This document shows positions 54,218 to 63,298 of a stretch of DNA of 64,000 bases, one piece after another. Positions within the stretch are counted from its first letter, which is position 1; the number at the start of each line of letters is the position of its first letter. Origin of the DNA: Woeseia sp. (lineage in GTDB: Bacteria > Pseudomonadota > Gammaproteobacteria > Steroidobacterales > Woeseiaceae); NCBI GenBank assembly GCA_021773015.1, contig JAJFKW010000001.1, forward strand, positions 1,054,001 to 1,118,000, read 5' to 3'. The notes beneath the pieces were generated by a model. The model was not told the DNA's origin. It saw only the letters and a program-made list of their open reading frames with translations, and did not search any database. The position numbers and the translations under genes are program-made.

Positions 54218-55639
54218 TTAGGACCCAGTCATCGCGGGATGGAAATTGAGCCAATTGCCAATATGAATTGAAGCGACCAGGAAGACGACCGCCAGGGCAA
54301 ACAATTTGAGCAATAACGGGCCAATGAATCGCACCCATGCGCCATACGGTATTTTACCAAGCGCCAACGCGCCCATAACCAGTGCACTGGTCGGGACAAT
54401 CATGTTCGTAAAGCCATCGCCAAATTGGAACGCCAGGACGGCTGTCTGCTGCGGCACACCAGTCAGCGTAGCGATCGGCGACATTATCGGCATAGTCACA
54501 TAAGCCTGGCCACTACCGGAAGGAATAAAGAAGTTACAGACCGTCTGTACGACCAACATGCCAAATGCTGACGCCTCTGGTCCAAAATTCGTCAGCACGC
54601 CGGCGATTGAATGAATAATTGTGTCGATGACCTGCCCGTCGGCCATCACAATTTCTATTGTTCGAGCAAAGCCGACCAGCAATGCTGCTGCCGTCATCTC
54701 GGATGCCCCCTTGATGAAAGTTCTGCTCGTATCACCGGGCGACATTCTGGACAGCATAGCCGCAATCAAACCGATACCTAAGAAAATCGCATTCAGCTCG
54801 TTGATATACCATTCATGCGCTTTAGCTCCGTACACGAACAGCACAACACCAAGAACAAAAACGACGAGTATGAGAACGCGGGGGCGAGTGAATTTTACAT
54901 CGGCCGGTGCTTCGAACCCTGAGCTGTAGTCGATATGCGCGACGAAACTGGACTCAGGATTTTTTTGAACCCGAAGAGCATAGCGATAAAGGTGATGAAA
55001 TGCGACGACGAGAAATGCCAGCATCATAACGATGCGCAATTCCCAACCAGAGGTAATAGGAACATTCGCGATGCCTTGCGCAATCATTACGCCGAATGGA
55101 TTAATACCCGCGCATGCCCAGCCAATTCCGTACGGTATCCACACCATTCCCATCGCAACAATCGCATCCATGCGCATAGCAAGGCTCATCGTGACAATAA
55201 TTGGAATGAGCGGCACGTACTCTTCACCAAGCCCAATCGTATATGAACCAAAACTAAATATGAGCAGGCAGCCACTAATCAATATCCACGGGCTGCCCCC
55301 TAGCTTACTCACCGCTCGGTGCAATGCGGCGTCTATCGCGCCGCTGGCACGTAATAATGCTATTACGCCGCCAACTATGAAGATTAGAAAAATGATACCT
55401 TGCGCGGACGCAAATCCTTTTGACACTGAGACCAGAAAATTCCACGGCATAGTGCGAACTCGATCAGCGTCCGCAATCGGTTCGTAGGTACCCGCAACGA
55501 CAACTGACCTATCCGGGTGCTCCGGTACCGGCTGGCGTTCAAACTGACCCTGCGGAATCAGGTATACCAGGAGTTGAGCGAAAATAATGATGGAGAAAAT
55601 CAGGGCGAGAGAATCGATGGAGAACGATCGCTTGCTCAT
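54218..55639 (-). CDS. YfcC/DcuC-family membrane transporter
   Basis: The 473-residue protein has about 12 membrane segments. FLIFIVGGVIALLRASGAIDAAL, YTIGLGEEYVPLIPIIV and VQTVCNFFIPSGSGQAYVTMPIMSP are typical of the YfcC branch of the DcuC/AbgT-related transporters. Annotated relatives carry C4-dicarboxylates or basic amino acids. It is divergent from the ABC operon and stands alone. Substrate unknown. Confidence 0.85.
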   Translation of the reverse strand: MSKRSFSIDSLALIFSIIIFAQLLVYLIPQGQFERQPVPEHPDRSVVVAGTYEPIADADRVRTMPWNFLVSVSKGFASAQGIIFLIFIVGGVIALLRASGAIDAALHRAVSKLGGSPWILISGCLLIFSFGSYTIGLGEEYVPLIPIIVTMSLAMRMDAIVAMGMVWIPYGIGWACAGINPFGVMIAQGIANVPITSGWELRIVMMLAFLVVAFHHLYRYALRVQKNPESSFVAHIDYSSGFEAPADVKFTRPRVLILVVFVLGVVLFVYGAKAHEWYINELNAIFLGIGLIAAMLSRMSPGDTSRTFIKGASEMTAAALLVGFARTIEIVMADGQVIDTIIHSIAGVLTNFGPEASAFGMLVVQTVCNFFIPSGSGQAYVTMPIMSPIATLTGVPQQTAVLAFQFGDGFTNMIVPTSALVMGALALGKIPYGAWVRFIGPLLLKLFALAVVFLVASIHIGNWLNFHPAMTGS

Positions 55640-55829
55640 GCGGCATTCCTATTATGTTGATTGAGTCATTGGCTACTCTGTCGTTCGCCAATGTTCGCGC
55701 ATCAGAGTATATGCAAAATGAATGTTGATTTGCGATTCAGTGTATCTTGCCTCGTTATCGGCTTTTTGATAAAAGATGCAGCCGCAATCCAGCGGAACTC
55801 AACTAATTGCCAGGTGGAACACAGCGATT

Positions 55830-56783
55830 ATGATAGAAATTAACGGTCTAACAAAGACTTACGGTCAGCACACCGTTGTCGACGATCTTACATTTAATTG
55901 TTCGTCCGGCGAGGTTTTGGGATTTTTAGGGCCGAATGGCGCTGGCAAATCGACGACGATGAAAATGATTACCGGGTTTGTGTCGGCAACTGCCGGAACG
56001 GCATCGGTTTGCGGCCACGATGTCGGCAACGATGCGATTGCCGCGCGCCGGCGAATAGGCTACTTACCTGAAGGCGCACCAAGTTATCCGGAGATGACAC
56101 CCGGCAGTTTTCTACAATTTGTTGCCGATATTCGAGAACTCAGTGGTAGCCGTCGCAAAGAACGAATTGACGAAGTGGTGGCGCGATTACACCTGGAACC
56201 GGTCATAGATCAAACAATCGACACGTTGTCAAAAGGCTTTAAACGTCGTGTCGGCCTCGCCCAGGCGATACTGCATGACCCCGATGTTTTGATCCTCGAT
56301 GAACCAACCGACGGCCTGGATCCCAATCAGAAACACGAAGTTCGCGATCTCATTAACTCTATGGCAAAAGATAAGCTCATCGTTATTTCAACTCATATAC
56401 TTGAGGAGGTTGAAGCGGTATGCAACAGAGCGATAATAATCGCAAATGGCTCCATTTTGGCGGATGACACACCGCAATCACTGGCGGCAACGTCGAGATA
56501 CCACAATTCGGTACGGATAATATTACACAGCGATGGCCGCTTCGATGAAATACGCTCTGCCGTTGAACAACTCGCATCGGTCACGGAAGTCGAATCAATC
56601 AGAAATGAATCAACAATTATAGCGATGACAAAAACTTCGAGTGAAAGGCAAAGCGGCTACGATGCGTGGCGCGATATAACCGAACTGGCTAAAACGAAAG
56701 GATGGGACGACGTCAGTGCTCAACAGGAATCCGGTCGGCTAGACGAAGTATTTCGCCAAATTACCGGAGGTGCCTCAGCATGA
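55830..56783 (+). CDS. ABC transporter ATPase, GldA-like
   Basis: ATG 55830 (MIEINGLTKTYGQHTVVDDL) gives 317 residues. Walker A is GPNGAGKST, the signature LSKGFKRRVGLA, Walker B VLILDEPTDGLDP. Together with the next three genes it matches the GldA-F-G arrangement of Bacteroidetes gliding machinery, but with no other gliding gene here. The last four bases overlap the permease start (ATGA). Confidence 0.9.
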   Translation: MIEINGLTKTYGQHTVVDDLTFNCSSGEVLGFLGPNGAGKSTTMKMITGFVSATAGTASVCGHDVGNDAIAARRRIGYLPEGAPSYPEMTPGSFLQFVADIRELSGSRRKERIDEVVARLHLEPVIDQTIDTLSKGFKRRVGLAQAILHDPDVLILDEPTDGLDPNQKHEVRDLINSMAKDKLIVISTHILEEVEAVCNRAIIIANGSILADDTPQSLAATSRYHNSVRIILHSDGRFDEIRSAVEQLASVTEVESIRNESTIIAMTKTSSERQSGYDAWRDITELAKTKGWDDVSAQQESGRLDEVFRQITGGASA

Positions 56784-57514
56784 ACATGACAAAGGCGCTA
56801 ATCAAACGTGAGCTGATGAGTTATTTCGCGACACCCGTTGCCTACGTATTCATTGTGATATTCCTCATTTTGATGGGCACATTCACTTTTTACTTGGGTG
56901 GGTTTTACGAACGAGGACAAGCGGACCTGAGTGGATTTTTCAACTATCACCCGTGGCTATATTTGTTTCTAGTGCCTGCGATTTCGATGCGGCTTTGGGC
57001 TGAGGAACGAAAATCCGGCAGCATTGAACTACTAATGACATTGCCAATTACACCCTGGCAGTGCGTTCTGGGAAAATATTTGGCCGCCTGGGCGTTCACC
57101 GTGTTGGCTCTCGTCCTGACGTTTCCCATTTGGATTACTGTCAATTATCTGGGCGACCCGGATAATGGGGCAATTCTGGCCGCATATTTCGGTAGCGCAT
57201 TAATGGCTGGCGGCTTCCTCGCAATTGGCTCCTGCCTTTCGGCGGTAACGCGTAATCAGGTAATCGCGTTTGTTATCACTATTGTCGTTTGTTTCGGTTT
57301 CCTGCTCGCCGGTTTTCCACTTGTCTTAGATATGTTTTCCGGCTGGGCTCCTCAGGCAGTTGTTGATGGCATCGCATCACTTAGCTTTTTGAGTCATTTC
57401 GCCAGCATCAAGAAAGGCGTGATTGATTTTCGCGATCTAGTGTATTTCTCCTTGTTAATAGGCGCGTTTTTGTACGCCAATACCATTGTGTTGACTTGGA
57501 AGAAGGCAGATTAA
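56780..57514 (+). CDS. ABC transporter permease, GldF-like
   Basis: The start is the ATG at 56780 overlapping the ATPase stop, giving 244 residues with six membrane segments. LIKRELMSYFATPVAYVFIVIF and RLWAEERKSGSIELLMTLPI are GldF hallmarks. It would form the membrane part of the exporter. The GldG-like gene begins one base past its stop. Confidence 0.9.
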   Translation: MNMTKALIKRELMSYFATPVAYVFIVIFLILMGTFTFYLGGFYERGQADLSGFFNYHPWLYLFLVPAISMRLWAEERKSGSIELLMTLPITPWQCVLGKYLAAWAFTVLALVLTFPIWITVNYLGDPDNGAILAAYFGSALMAGGFLAIGSCLSAVTRNQVIAFVITIVVCFGFLLAGFPLVLDMFSGWAPQAVVDGIASLSFLSHFASIKKGVIDFRDLVYFSLLIGAFLYANTIVLTWKKAD

Positions 57515-57515
57515 T

Positions 57516-59435
57516 ATGGAATTGAAATCACTAACACGTCTGAATGCCAGCAGTTTGCTCCTCATCGCTATTGCTTTCATCGCTGCAGTTGTTGTTAGCA
57601 ATAAACTGTTTCAGGGTTGGCGACTCGATTTGACGGATAACAACCTATACACGTTGTCTGACGGCACAAAACGAATTGTTGAGAATATCGAAGAGCCTAT
57701 TAATCTCTATTTCTATTTTTCGGACAAAGCGAGCGAGGACATTCCATCCCTTCGCGACTATGCGAACCGCATCCAAGAGTTATTGCAGGAAATTACGAAT
57801 TCTGCCGGCGGAAGCATCAATCTCAGCATAATCGACCCTCTGCCATTCTCTGAAGAAGAAGACCGGGCCGCGCAATTCGGCCTGCAGGGGGTCGCTATTC
57901 CGGGTGGAGCCGACACCGTTTATATGGGTTTGGCGGGCACAGACAGCGTGGATAACGTCGAAGTCATCACATTTTTCCAGCCCGATAAAGAAGAATTTCT
58001 CGAATACGATATCGCAAAATTAATAAGCACGCTGGCGCAACCCGATCGAACTGTCATCGGCTTGGTGTCCGCCGTGCAGATGACGGGCAGCTTCGACCCA
58101 CAAACGCAACAGATGCGGCAGCCCTGGATGGTGTATCAACAGGCGGGACAACTTTTCGAAATTCGAGACCTCGGTACGTCATTCGAATCAATTGAAGAAG
58201 ACGTCAACTTACTCTGGATTGTACAGCCCCGCGGTTTGTCGATCGCAGCTCAATACGCAATCGATCAGTTCATCATGCGCGGCAGAAATGCGTTGATTTT
58301 TGTTGATCCGCTAGCGGAATCAGATCCCGCGCCCCCAATGCAAGGCATGCCGCAAGGGATGCCGCCGATGGGCCAAAGCTCAAACCTCGCGACGTTATTT
58401 GGCGCCTGGGGAATCGATTTTTCCGCCGATCAAGTCGTTGCGGACGCACAATTGGCCTTGCAAATTTCCGGCGGTTCGGGACAACGACCTGTACGACATT
58501 TTGGTTATCTGGGTATGCCGTCGTCGCAGATCAATAGCCAAGACATCGTGACCACAGATCTAAGCAGCATTAATGTTGGCACAGCCGGGTATTTCGCGTT
58601 GTCCGAGGGTAGTGAAAGTGACTTTGAGCCGTTGTTGACCTCTAGCGCCTCAGCCCAAACAATCGAGTCATCGCGCTTCACGTTCTTGCCTGACCCGTCT
58701 GCGCTGCAGGATGGCTTTTCGCCAACTGGAGAGAACTACGTCATCGCTGCAAGGGTCAGCGGAATTTTCAAGAGCGCCTTTCCGAATGGGGCTCCAGACC
58801 TTAGCGTTGACAGCAGTATCGGCGAACCCTCATCGAGTGAGGAAAAAATTGAAATTGATAGCGCGCATATCGGAGAGGCTGCGCAGCCGGTCAATTTAAT
58901 CATTGTCGCCGACGTCGACATGCTCGGCGACCTAATGTGGGTACAAGTACAAAATTTCTTTGGCCAGAGCATTGCAAATGCATTTGCCAGCAATGGTGCA
59001 TTTGTCGCCAATTCTCTTGAAAGTCTCGCCGGTAGTTCAGACCTAATTGGCGTCAGGAGCCGCGCTAGCTATACACGGCCGTTCACGAAAGTGGAGGAAC
59101 TTCGTGTTGCTGCTGAATCGGAGTTTCGACAGACTGAACAAAGATTACAAAGCGAGCTCGCGGATACCGAAACAAGACTGGGAGAGTTGCAGTCATCGCG
59201 CGAGGACACAGGCGCGCTAATGCTGACACCCGAACAGCAGTCTGAAATTGATCGCTTCGTTGATCGGCGAGCAACGATTCGCAAGGAACTACGTGCAGTC
59301 CAGCGAAATCTCGATCGTGACATTGAAAAACTTGGTACGACATTAAAGGCAATCAACATCGGCATCGTTCCGCTGCTAATTACGCTTGCGACACTATTCG
59401 CCGTGTGGCGACGCAACAGGAGTCGCGCAAGATGA
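57516..59435 (+). CDS. GldG-family extracytoplasmic ABC component
   Basis: The 639-residue protein is anchored by an N-terminal membrane segment (SSLLLIAIAFIAAVVVSN) and a C-terminal one (VPLLITLATLFAVW). DLTDNNLYTLSDGTKRIVENI and YFYFSDKASEDIPSLRDYANRI are the conserved GldG start. Residues ~535-615 form a charged coiled coil. The bulk would lie in the periplasm. Its stop overlaps the next start (ATGA). Confidence 0.88.
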   Translation: MELKSLTRLNASSLLLIAIAFIAAVVVSNKLFQGWRLDLTDNNLYTLSDGTKRIVENIEEPINLYFYFSDKASEDIPSLRDYANRIQELLQEITNSAGGSINLSIIDPLPFSEEEDRAAQFGLQGVAIPGGADTVYMGLAGTDSVDNVEVITFFQPDKEEFLEYDIAKLISTLAQPDRTVIGLVSAVQMTGSFDPQTQQMRQPWMVYQQAGQLFEIRDLGTSFESIEEDVNLLWIVQPRGLSIAAQYAIDQFIMRGRNALIFVDPLAESDPAPPMQGMPQGMPPMGQSSNLATLFGAWGIDFSADQVVADAQLALQISGGSGQRPVRHFGYLGMPSSQINSQDIVTTDLSSINVGTAGYFALSEGSESDFEPLLTSSASAQTIESSRFTFLPDPSALQDGFSPTGENYVIAARVSGIFKSAFPNGAPDLSVDSSIGEPSSSEEKIEIDSAHIGEAAQPVNLIIVADVDMLGDLMWVQVQNFFGQSIANAFASNGAFVANSLESLAGSSDLIGVRSRASYTRPFTKVEELRVAAESEFRQTEQRLQSELADTETRLGELQSSREDTGALMLTPEQQSEIDRFVDRRATIRKELRAVQRNLDRDIEKLGTTLKAINIGIVPLLITLATLFAVWRRNRSRAR

Positions 59436-60502
59436 CACCTAATACACCCGCCAAACTGGCAGGCATAATTGTGGGCCTCGCGCTATTATATTTCGTTATT
59501 GACGGGAAGAACGACGGGCCTGCGGACGACGACGTATTTCTGCCGGAATTTGCCGGCCAATTGAATGAGATCGACGAACTCGTCATTCGCAATGCAGAAT
59601 CGGCAACCACCCTCCGCAGAGTCGCTCAACAATGGGTTGCTGTTGAACGCGACAACTATCCAGCAGACATTGGCACACTACGACAACTTGTTCTTGCATT
59701 ATCGGATGCCAAGGTGCTTGAGACAAAAACCAGCAACCCGTTGCGCTATGCGCAAATCGGTGTCGACGATCCGGAATCCGCAGACAGCGAGGCCACATCC
59801 GTCCAGATAAAAGCGCTCGAAAGTAACTTCGATATTATTCTAGGTAAAGTTGCGCAGACGAAATATCGCTATGCGCGGCGCGCGGATTCCGAACAAAGCG
59901 TGCTAATCGATCAAAATCCAGAACTCCCCGATGAAGTTAGCGGCTGGTTGCGCCAAGCCATACTCGATATTTCGGCAGACCGCGTGCAGATTGTTTCGAT
60001 AGAACACGGCGACGGCGAACGAATCGATATTGCGAAGCAAAACGCGGATTCGAGCAATTTTGAGATTAGCAACATGCCAGTTGGTCGGGAATTGAGTTAC
60101 GCCACCGTGGCCAACGGCATCGGTGGCGCGCTAAGCGGTCTCACGATGGATGATGTACGCAAGCAATCGTCCGACGCTCCACAAGCGGATACAATTGCGA
60201 CATTCATTACACACGACGGGCTAACTGTTGTAGTCTCCAGCACCAACATTGATGACGAAAAATGGCTGCGTTTTGCGGCTATCGGCAACCCGGCAGCGGC
60301 AATTGCGGCAGACGAAAATTCTACCGACAATATCGATTCTGCTGATGAGCCTACAGAGTCGAGCCCTTCAAAAGACGTCGTGGCGGAATCGCAAGAACTA
60401 ACGACTGCGCTCGCGCAATGGGAATTCAAAATTGCCGATCATAAGGCGAACCTTTTCACGCGCAGAATCGAAGATATGTTGAAACCGTTGGAAACGGAAT
60501 GA
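59432..60502 (+). CDS. DUF4340-domain membrane protein
   Basis: ATG 59432 overlaps the GldG stop. The 356 residues have one N-terminal membrane segment (AKLAGIIVGLALLYFVI) followed by a large exported domain of the DUF4340 type (LVLALSDAKVLETKTSNP, QTKYRYARRADSEQSVLID). This domain regularly follows GldG-like genes in proteobacteria. It completes the four-gene operon. Confidence 0.85.
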   Translation: MTPNTPAKLAGIIVGLALLYFVIDGKNDGPADDDVFLPEFAGQLNEIDELVIRNAESATTLRRVAQQWVAVERDNYPADIGTLRQLVLALSDAKVLETKTSNPLRYAQIGVDDPESADSEATSVQIKALESNFDIILGKVAQTKYRYARRADSEQSVLIDQNPELPDEVSGWLRQAILDISADRVQIVSIEHGDGERIDIAKQNADSSNFEISNMPVGRELSYATVANGIGGALSGLTMDDVRKQSSDAPQADTIATFITHDGLTVVVSSTNIDDEKWLRFAAIGNPAAAIAADENSTDNIDSADEPTESSPSKDVVAESQELTTALAQWEFKIADHKANLFTRRIEDMLKPLETE

Positions 60503-60625
60503 TCTTTGCAGAATAACGACCGGGCGTGTGCGCGGATATCTCTCGGTCAAACACTTAGTAGCCATGCATTCAGACCGCGATTTGTCCCTCACAATCGTCT
60601 ATGTCCAACCTAATGTCGATGAGCG

Positions 60626-61327
60626 TTACTTTGCCATAACGTCTTTGTAGGTTTTTTCGAACTGCTCGAAACGCCTCTCCACGCCATTGTCCTCGCGACG
60701 AACACTGCTCAATCTATTGTACGCCGAGTTGATTCGATCCTTTCGTTCATTGGTCACAACGGATGACAAGTACATGTTAGCCAGTACTTCATAGATTTCT
60801 ATTTGTACCCAATGGCTGACCTCGCCGCGTCTGTTGTCAAGCAACTCCTCCAAAAGATAGATCGCGTGGTCAATCTGCCCTTGAGCATTTTCCATTCGCG
60901 CCAGGTCCTTGGTGACCCTTGCAACGGTATCCCCTGGCGAGCAGTTGCTACAGCGCTTGACGCTATTCTTGTGGTTGCCAAAGTTTTCTACCAGGAACCG
61001 GTTCATTTCAATTCGCTGGTCTTTATCTGCACCGACGTCCATGAGCCATAGACATTTTACCACCAGTTCATCATTCTCAGAGTTGTTTACGATGCCCTCA
61101 TAACACGCCTTGTAAAACTCCCTGTTGTTGGCGAGCAACGTGCTTTCGTCAATACAACATCGCTTCTTGCCTCTCCAGAGAGTGTCTAACTCGCCGACGC
61201 TGTTTAACTCCACGAGTTCGATTGAGTCATACCATGCAGGTTGCGGTATCTTGGATTCAAAGGACTCACCATTATCGCATGCGCAAAGATTTGCGAGTAA
61301 CAACACAACGAGTAAATATCGAGTCAA
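60626..61327 (-). CDS. Predicted lipoprotein of unknown function
   Basis: TTG at 61327, with AGGGAGAG seven bases upstream, gives a clean lipoprotein signal: TRYLLVVLLLANLCAC (lipobox LCAC). The frame also opens upstream at 61432 but without a signal. The mature ~215 residues contain six cysteines in pairs (KKRCCIDE, RCSNCSPG) and helices resembling TPR units in the C-terminal half. No family recognised. Convergent with the DUF4340 gene. Confidence 0.62.
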   Translation of the reverse strand: MTRYLLVVLLLANLCACDNGESFESKIPQPAWYDSIELVELNSVGELDTLWRGKKRCCIDESTLLANNREFYKACYEGIVNNSENDELVVKCLWLMDVGADKDQRIEMNRFLVENFGNHKNSVKRCSNCSPGDTVARVTKDLARMENAQGQIDHAIYLLEELLDNRRGEVSHWVQIEIYEVLANMYLSSVVTNERKDRINSAYNRLSSVRREDNGVERRFEQFEKTYKDVMAK

Positions 61328-61451
61328 CAGAATCTCTCCCTGATACTTCACTGAATTATGAGGGGCTGTTTTATGTAGATTGCAGCCGTTTAACATCCTA
61401 GCACCTGGCCACCTGTTGTCGGCCAACTGCAAAAACGGTGTAACCAGCGGT

Positions 61452-61748
61452 TCAATCGTTTTCGTTGTTTTCTTGCTTGATGATCACTGACTGCTCTGCT
61501 GCCTCCTCTCCCGCTGCAACTGTCTCCTGCGATCGCAAGAACGCCTCGTAGTCGCTGTTGAGTTCCTCAACGCGTTCTTCGTGTTTTTCTTGTTTGTATT
61601 CATCGGAAGTTGACTTAACATCCGAGATAACATGAGAAGCTGGAAAGCCAGCTGCATGATCGACAACTTGGTCACGCGTCCACGAGCAGCTGGCCAAAAA
61701 GAAGAAGCTCAAACCAAACAGAGCCTTAAACGCTGTATTCATATTCAT
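61452..61748 (-). CDS. Small acidic lipoprotein, unknown function
   Basis: ATG 61748 follows GGGAG by about 11 bases and gives 98 residues with the signal FKALFGLSFFFLASC (lipobox LASC). The frame opens farther upstream at 61844 without conserved features. The mature part is strongly charged (STSDEYKQEKHEERVEELNS), ending in a Glu/Asn-rich tail. It is likely helical. No family recognised. Confidence 0.55.
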   Translation of the reverse strand: MNMNTAFKALFGLSFFFLASCSWTRDQVVDHAAGFPASHVISDVKSTSDEYKQEKHEERVEELNSDYEAFLRSQETVAAGEEAAEQSVIIKQENNEND

Positions 61749-62014
61749 CACAAAATCCACTCCCGTACGTCGAAGAACCGTCGGCGGACTAACCAGGATA
61801 CCGTTGTTGGTCGCCGTCAGGTCAATTGCGGACCAATTCGCCAATTCTATCCCAAAGTCTGCTTCCCGGGTCCAAACAGACGCACAAAAAACGAACTTGT
61901 CAGCTTAACGTGCAGATGTCAGGGCTCATCAGAACGGCCGTTCAGATAGATGGGACTCCTTGGAATCAACAATCTGCCATGACTGCAAGCAGCGACCTGG
62001 ATAATAGCTGTTGG
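61749..62014. other. Intergenic stretch without recognised gene
   Basis: Both strands carry short open frames (up to about 100 codons), but none has a ribosome site, signal or recognisable domain. I see no tRNA, hairpin with T run, or repeat here. Part must hold the promoter of the small lipoprotein gene to its left. Confidence 0.5.
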
Positions 62015-62107
62015 CTATCGCTGGCTGTCCGTCGCAAAGGTCGAGTAAGCGAGGGCCACGCAGAACCATGTTGCTAGCAACAATGCTGTGCTTGCGATAG
62101 CGGTCAT
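62015..62107 (-). CDS. Candidate 30-residue membrane miniprotein
   Basis: An ATG at 62107-62105 shares its A with the stop of the gene before it (TGATG), and AGGGCGAG lies upstream. The product has one hydrophobic helix (ASTALLLATWFCVALAY) and a short polar tail (STFATDSQR). Overlapping stop and start favour coupled translation. It is too short to judge by homology. Confidence 0.35.
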   Translation of the reverse strand: MTAIASTALLLATWFCVALAYSTFATDSQR

Positions 62108-62406
62108 CAGCCGACGCTCGCCCTAAGTACAATATCTACATTTACATGAATGAACAGCGACACGGCCACAATAAGAGCGGCCTTGTTTGCTCTGCAAATC
62201 TGCTGTGCAATCCAATCAAAAAGCGCTATGGAGAGGATGACGTATACAAGCAAACTAACAACCGGCGGTAGTAGCGGTCCTGTTACCTTGTCGGCTTGGG
62301 CGATTGGAGCAAAGAAAAAGAGAACGCCGACGAGCGTAGAGATGAACGCGGCAACAAACGCAGCGATGACTGACTTCCAGTTGCGATCCATCAAGTCCCC
62401 AACCAT
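62107..62406 (-). CDS. Small membrane protein, unknown function
   Basis: This 99-residue protein has three hydrophobic segments (AAFVAAFISTLVGVLFFFAPI, LLPPVVSLLVYVILSIALF, AALIVAVSLFIHVNV style). A second ATG at 62391 follows GGGGAC and may be the real start. No family recognised. Its stop overlaps the start of the 30-codon ORF. Confidence 0.6.
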   Translation of the reverse strand: MVGDLMDRNWKSVIAAFVAAFISTLVGVLFFFAPIAQADKVTGPLLPPVVSLLVYVILSIALFDWIAQQICRANKAALIVAVSLFIHVNVDIVLRASVG

Positions 62407-62588
62407 TACTTTGATTATTCGAAGACCCTTCGGAATTGTATTTTCAAAGATGATGCAATTCTTTCGAGCGGCAACCTAGGGTCAATTGCCGTCCCTAACA
62501 ATCGTACAAGTTCCAGGGCCGCGATCGGAAGAGACGCCGGCATTTTGCGCTCGACACTGTGGAACAGCGACAATCACAGTTAGACTAA

Positions 62589-62614
62589 CCGGGATCGACA
62601 CGCGTCGACCCCGG
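62589..62614 (-). terminator. Probable terminator of the repeat-protein gene
   Basis: CCGGG-A-TCGAC and GTCGA-C-CCCGG can form an 11-base stem with one mismatch and a 4-base loop, located 17 bases past the stop codon. The following minus-strand bases (TTAGTCT) give only a weak T run. Confidence 0.5.
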
Positions 62615-62630
62615 CGCCAGCAATCAAGCT

Positions 62631-63125
62631 TTAGCTGTTGTCTTTGCGTCGTTGTCGATTTTCCTGCCGTCGATTGATGCGTTCGCCTTTATTGTCCAGA
62701 CGCCGATCTGCGCGATTGCCCTTTTTGTCCAGACGGCGATCGATCCGCTCGCCCTTGTTATCGAGCCGTCGATCGATTCGGTCACCTTTGTTGTCTAGCC
62801 GACGGTCAATTCGATCACCCTTGTTATCCAAACGCTCCGCCAAATCGTCCCGGCCTGCCTCTTCAGCGCGATCCGCTCTGTTATCCAGCCGTCGATCGAT
62901 CCTGTCGCCTTTTTTGTCCAGACGCTGGTCAATGCGATCACCCTTGTTATCCAAGCGCTCTTCCACACGATCGCCTCTTTCGTCCAGCCGGTTCTCGATT
63001 CGATCGCCGCGCTCGTCTAACCTTTCTTCCACCACATCGCCTACATCTGCGAAAACAGCGGACGCGAAACTACTACCGAGGCCAATGAATCCTATCGTTA
63101 CAACTTTCAGTATACTTGTATTCAT
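62631..63125 (-). CDS. Exported protein of 11-residue charged repeats
   Basis: The start is ATG 63125 with GGAG ten bases upstream (a TTG three codons earlier is less likely), giving 164 residues. A signal peptide (LKVVTIGFIGLGSSFASAVFA) is followed by about ten units of the form RLDNKGDRIDR, each 11 residues long, with one unit extended by eight residues (AGRDDLAE). The C-terminus is basic (RRQENRQRRKDNS). The hendecad spacing of Leu and Ile suggests a long alpha-helical coiled coil in the periplasm. Similar unnamed repeat proteins occur in other proteobacteria as far as I recall; no function is known. Confidence 0.75.
   Translation of the reverse strand: MNTSILKVVTIGFIGLGSSFASAVFADVGDVVEERLDERGDRIENRLDERGDRVEERLDNKGDRIDQRLDKKGDRIDRRLDNRADRAEEAGRDDLAERLDNKGDRIDRRLDNKGDRIDRRLDNKGERIDRRLDKKGNRADRRLDNKGERINRRQENRQRRKDNS
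62670..63023 (-). repeat. Tandem 33-bp coding repeats
   Basis: The DNA under the repeat protein consists of degenerate 33-base direct repeats, one unit per 11 codons (such as the block encoding RLDNKGDRIDR). Units at about 62769-62834 encode identical peptides. They are contiguous with no spacers, so unit number could change by slippage or recombination. Confidence 0.8.
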
Positions 63126-63298
63126 GACTTTCAATCTCCCAACATCCCAAACTTAGTTGCTTGTTGCTAGTACAACGCGGCGCTCGGGCTCGGGTTGACA
63201 GTCAAACCGAAAACCAGCTTATTGTAAAATCAGCGATTCACTCGTATAGCGGCCCGCTATCTGGCAAGCTCCGTGGTCAAATACAGCGAGGACCCCAG

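Noticed and set aside
61826-62077. 83-codon plus-strand frame between the small lipoprotein and membrane protein genes
   Set aside because: No ribosome site, signal, domain or sensible composition, and it overlaps the coupled miniprotein frame on the other strand.
62670-63023. Regular repeats that could suggest a CRISPR array
   Set aside because: The units are contiguous without unique spacers, are degenerate, and code for an 11-residue repeat in one frame; no cas genes are near.
62638-63156. 172-codon open frame on the plus strand opposite the repeat protein
   Set aside because: It is the Ser/Arg-rich antisense reading of the 33-base repeats, with no start signal or family. The minus strand has signal peptide and ribosome site.
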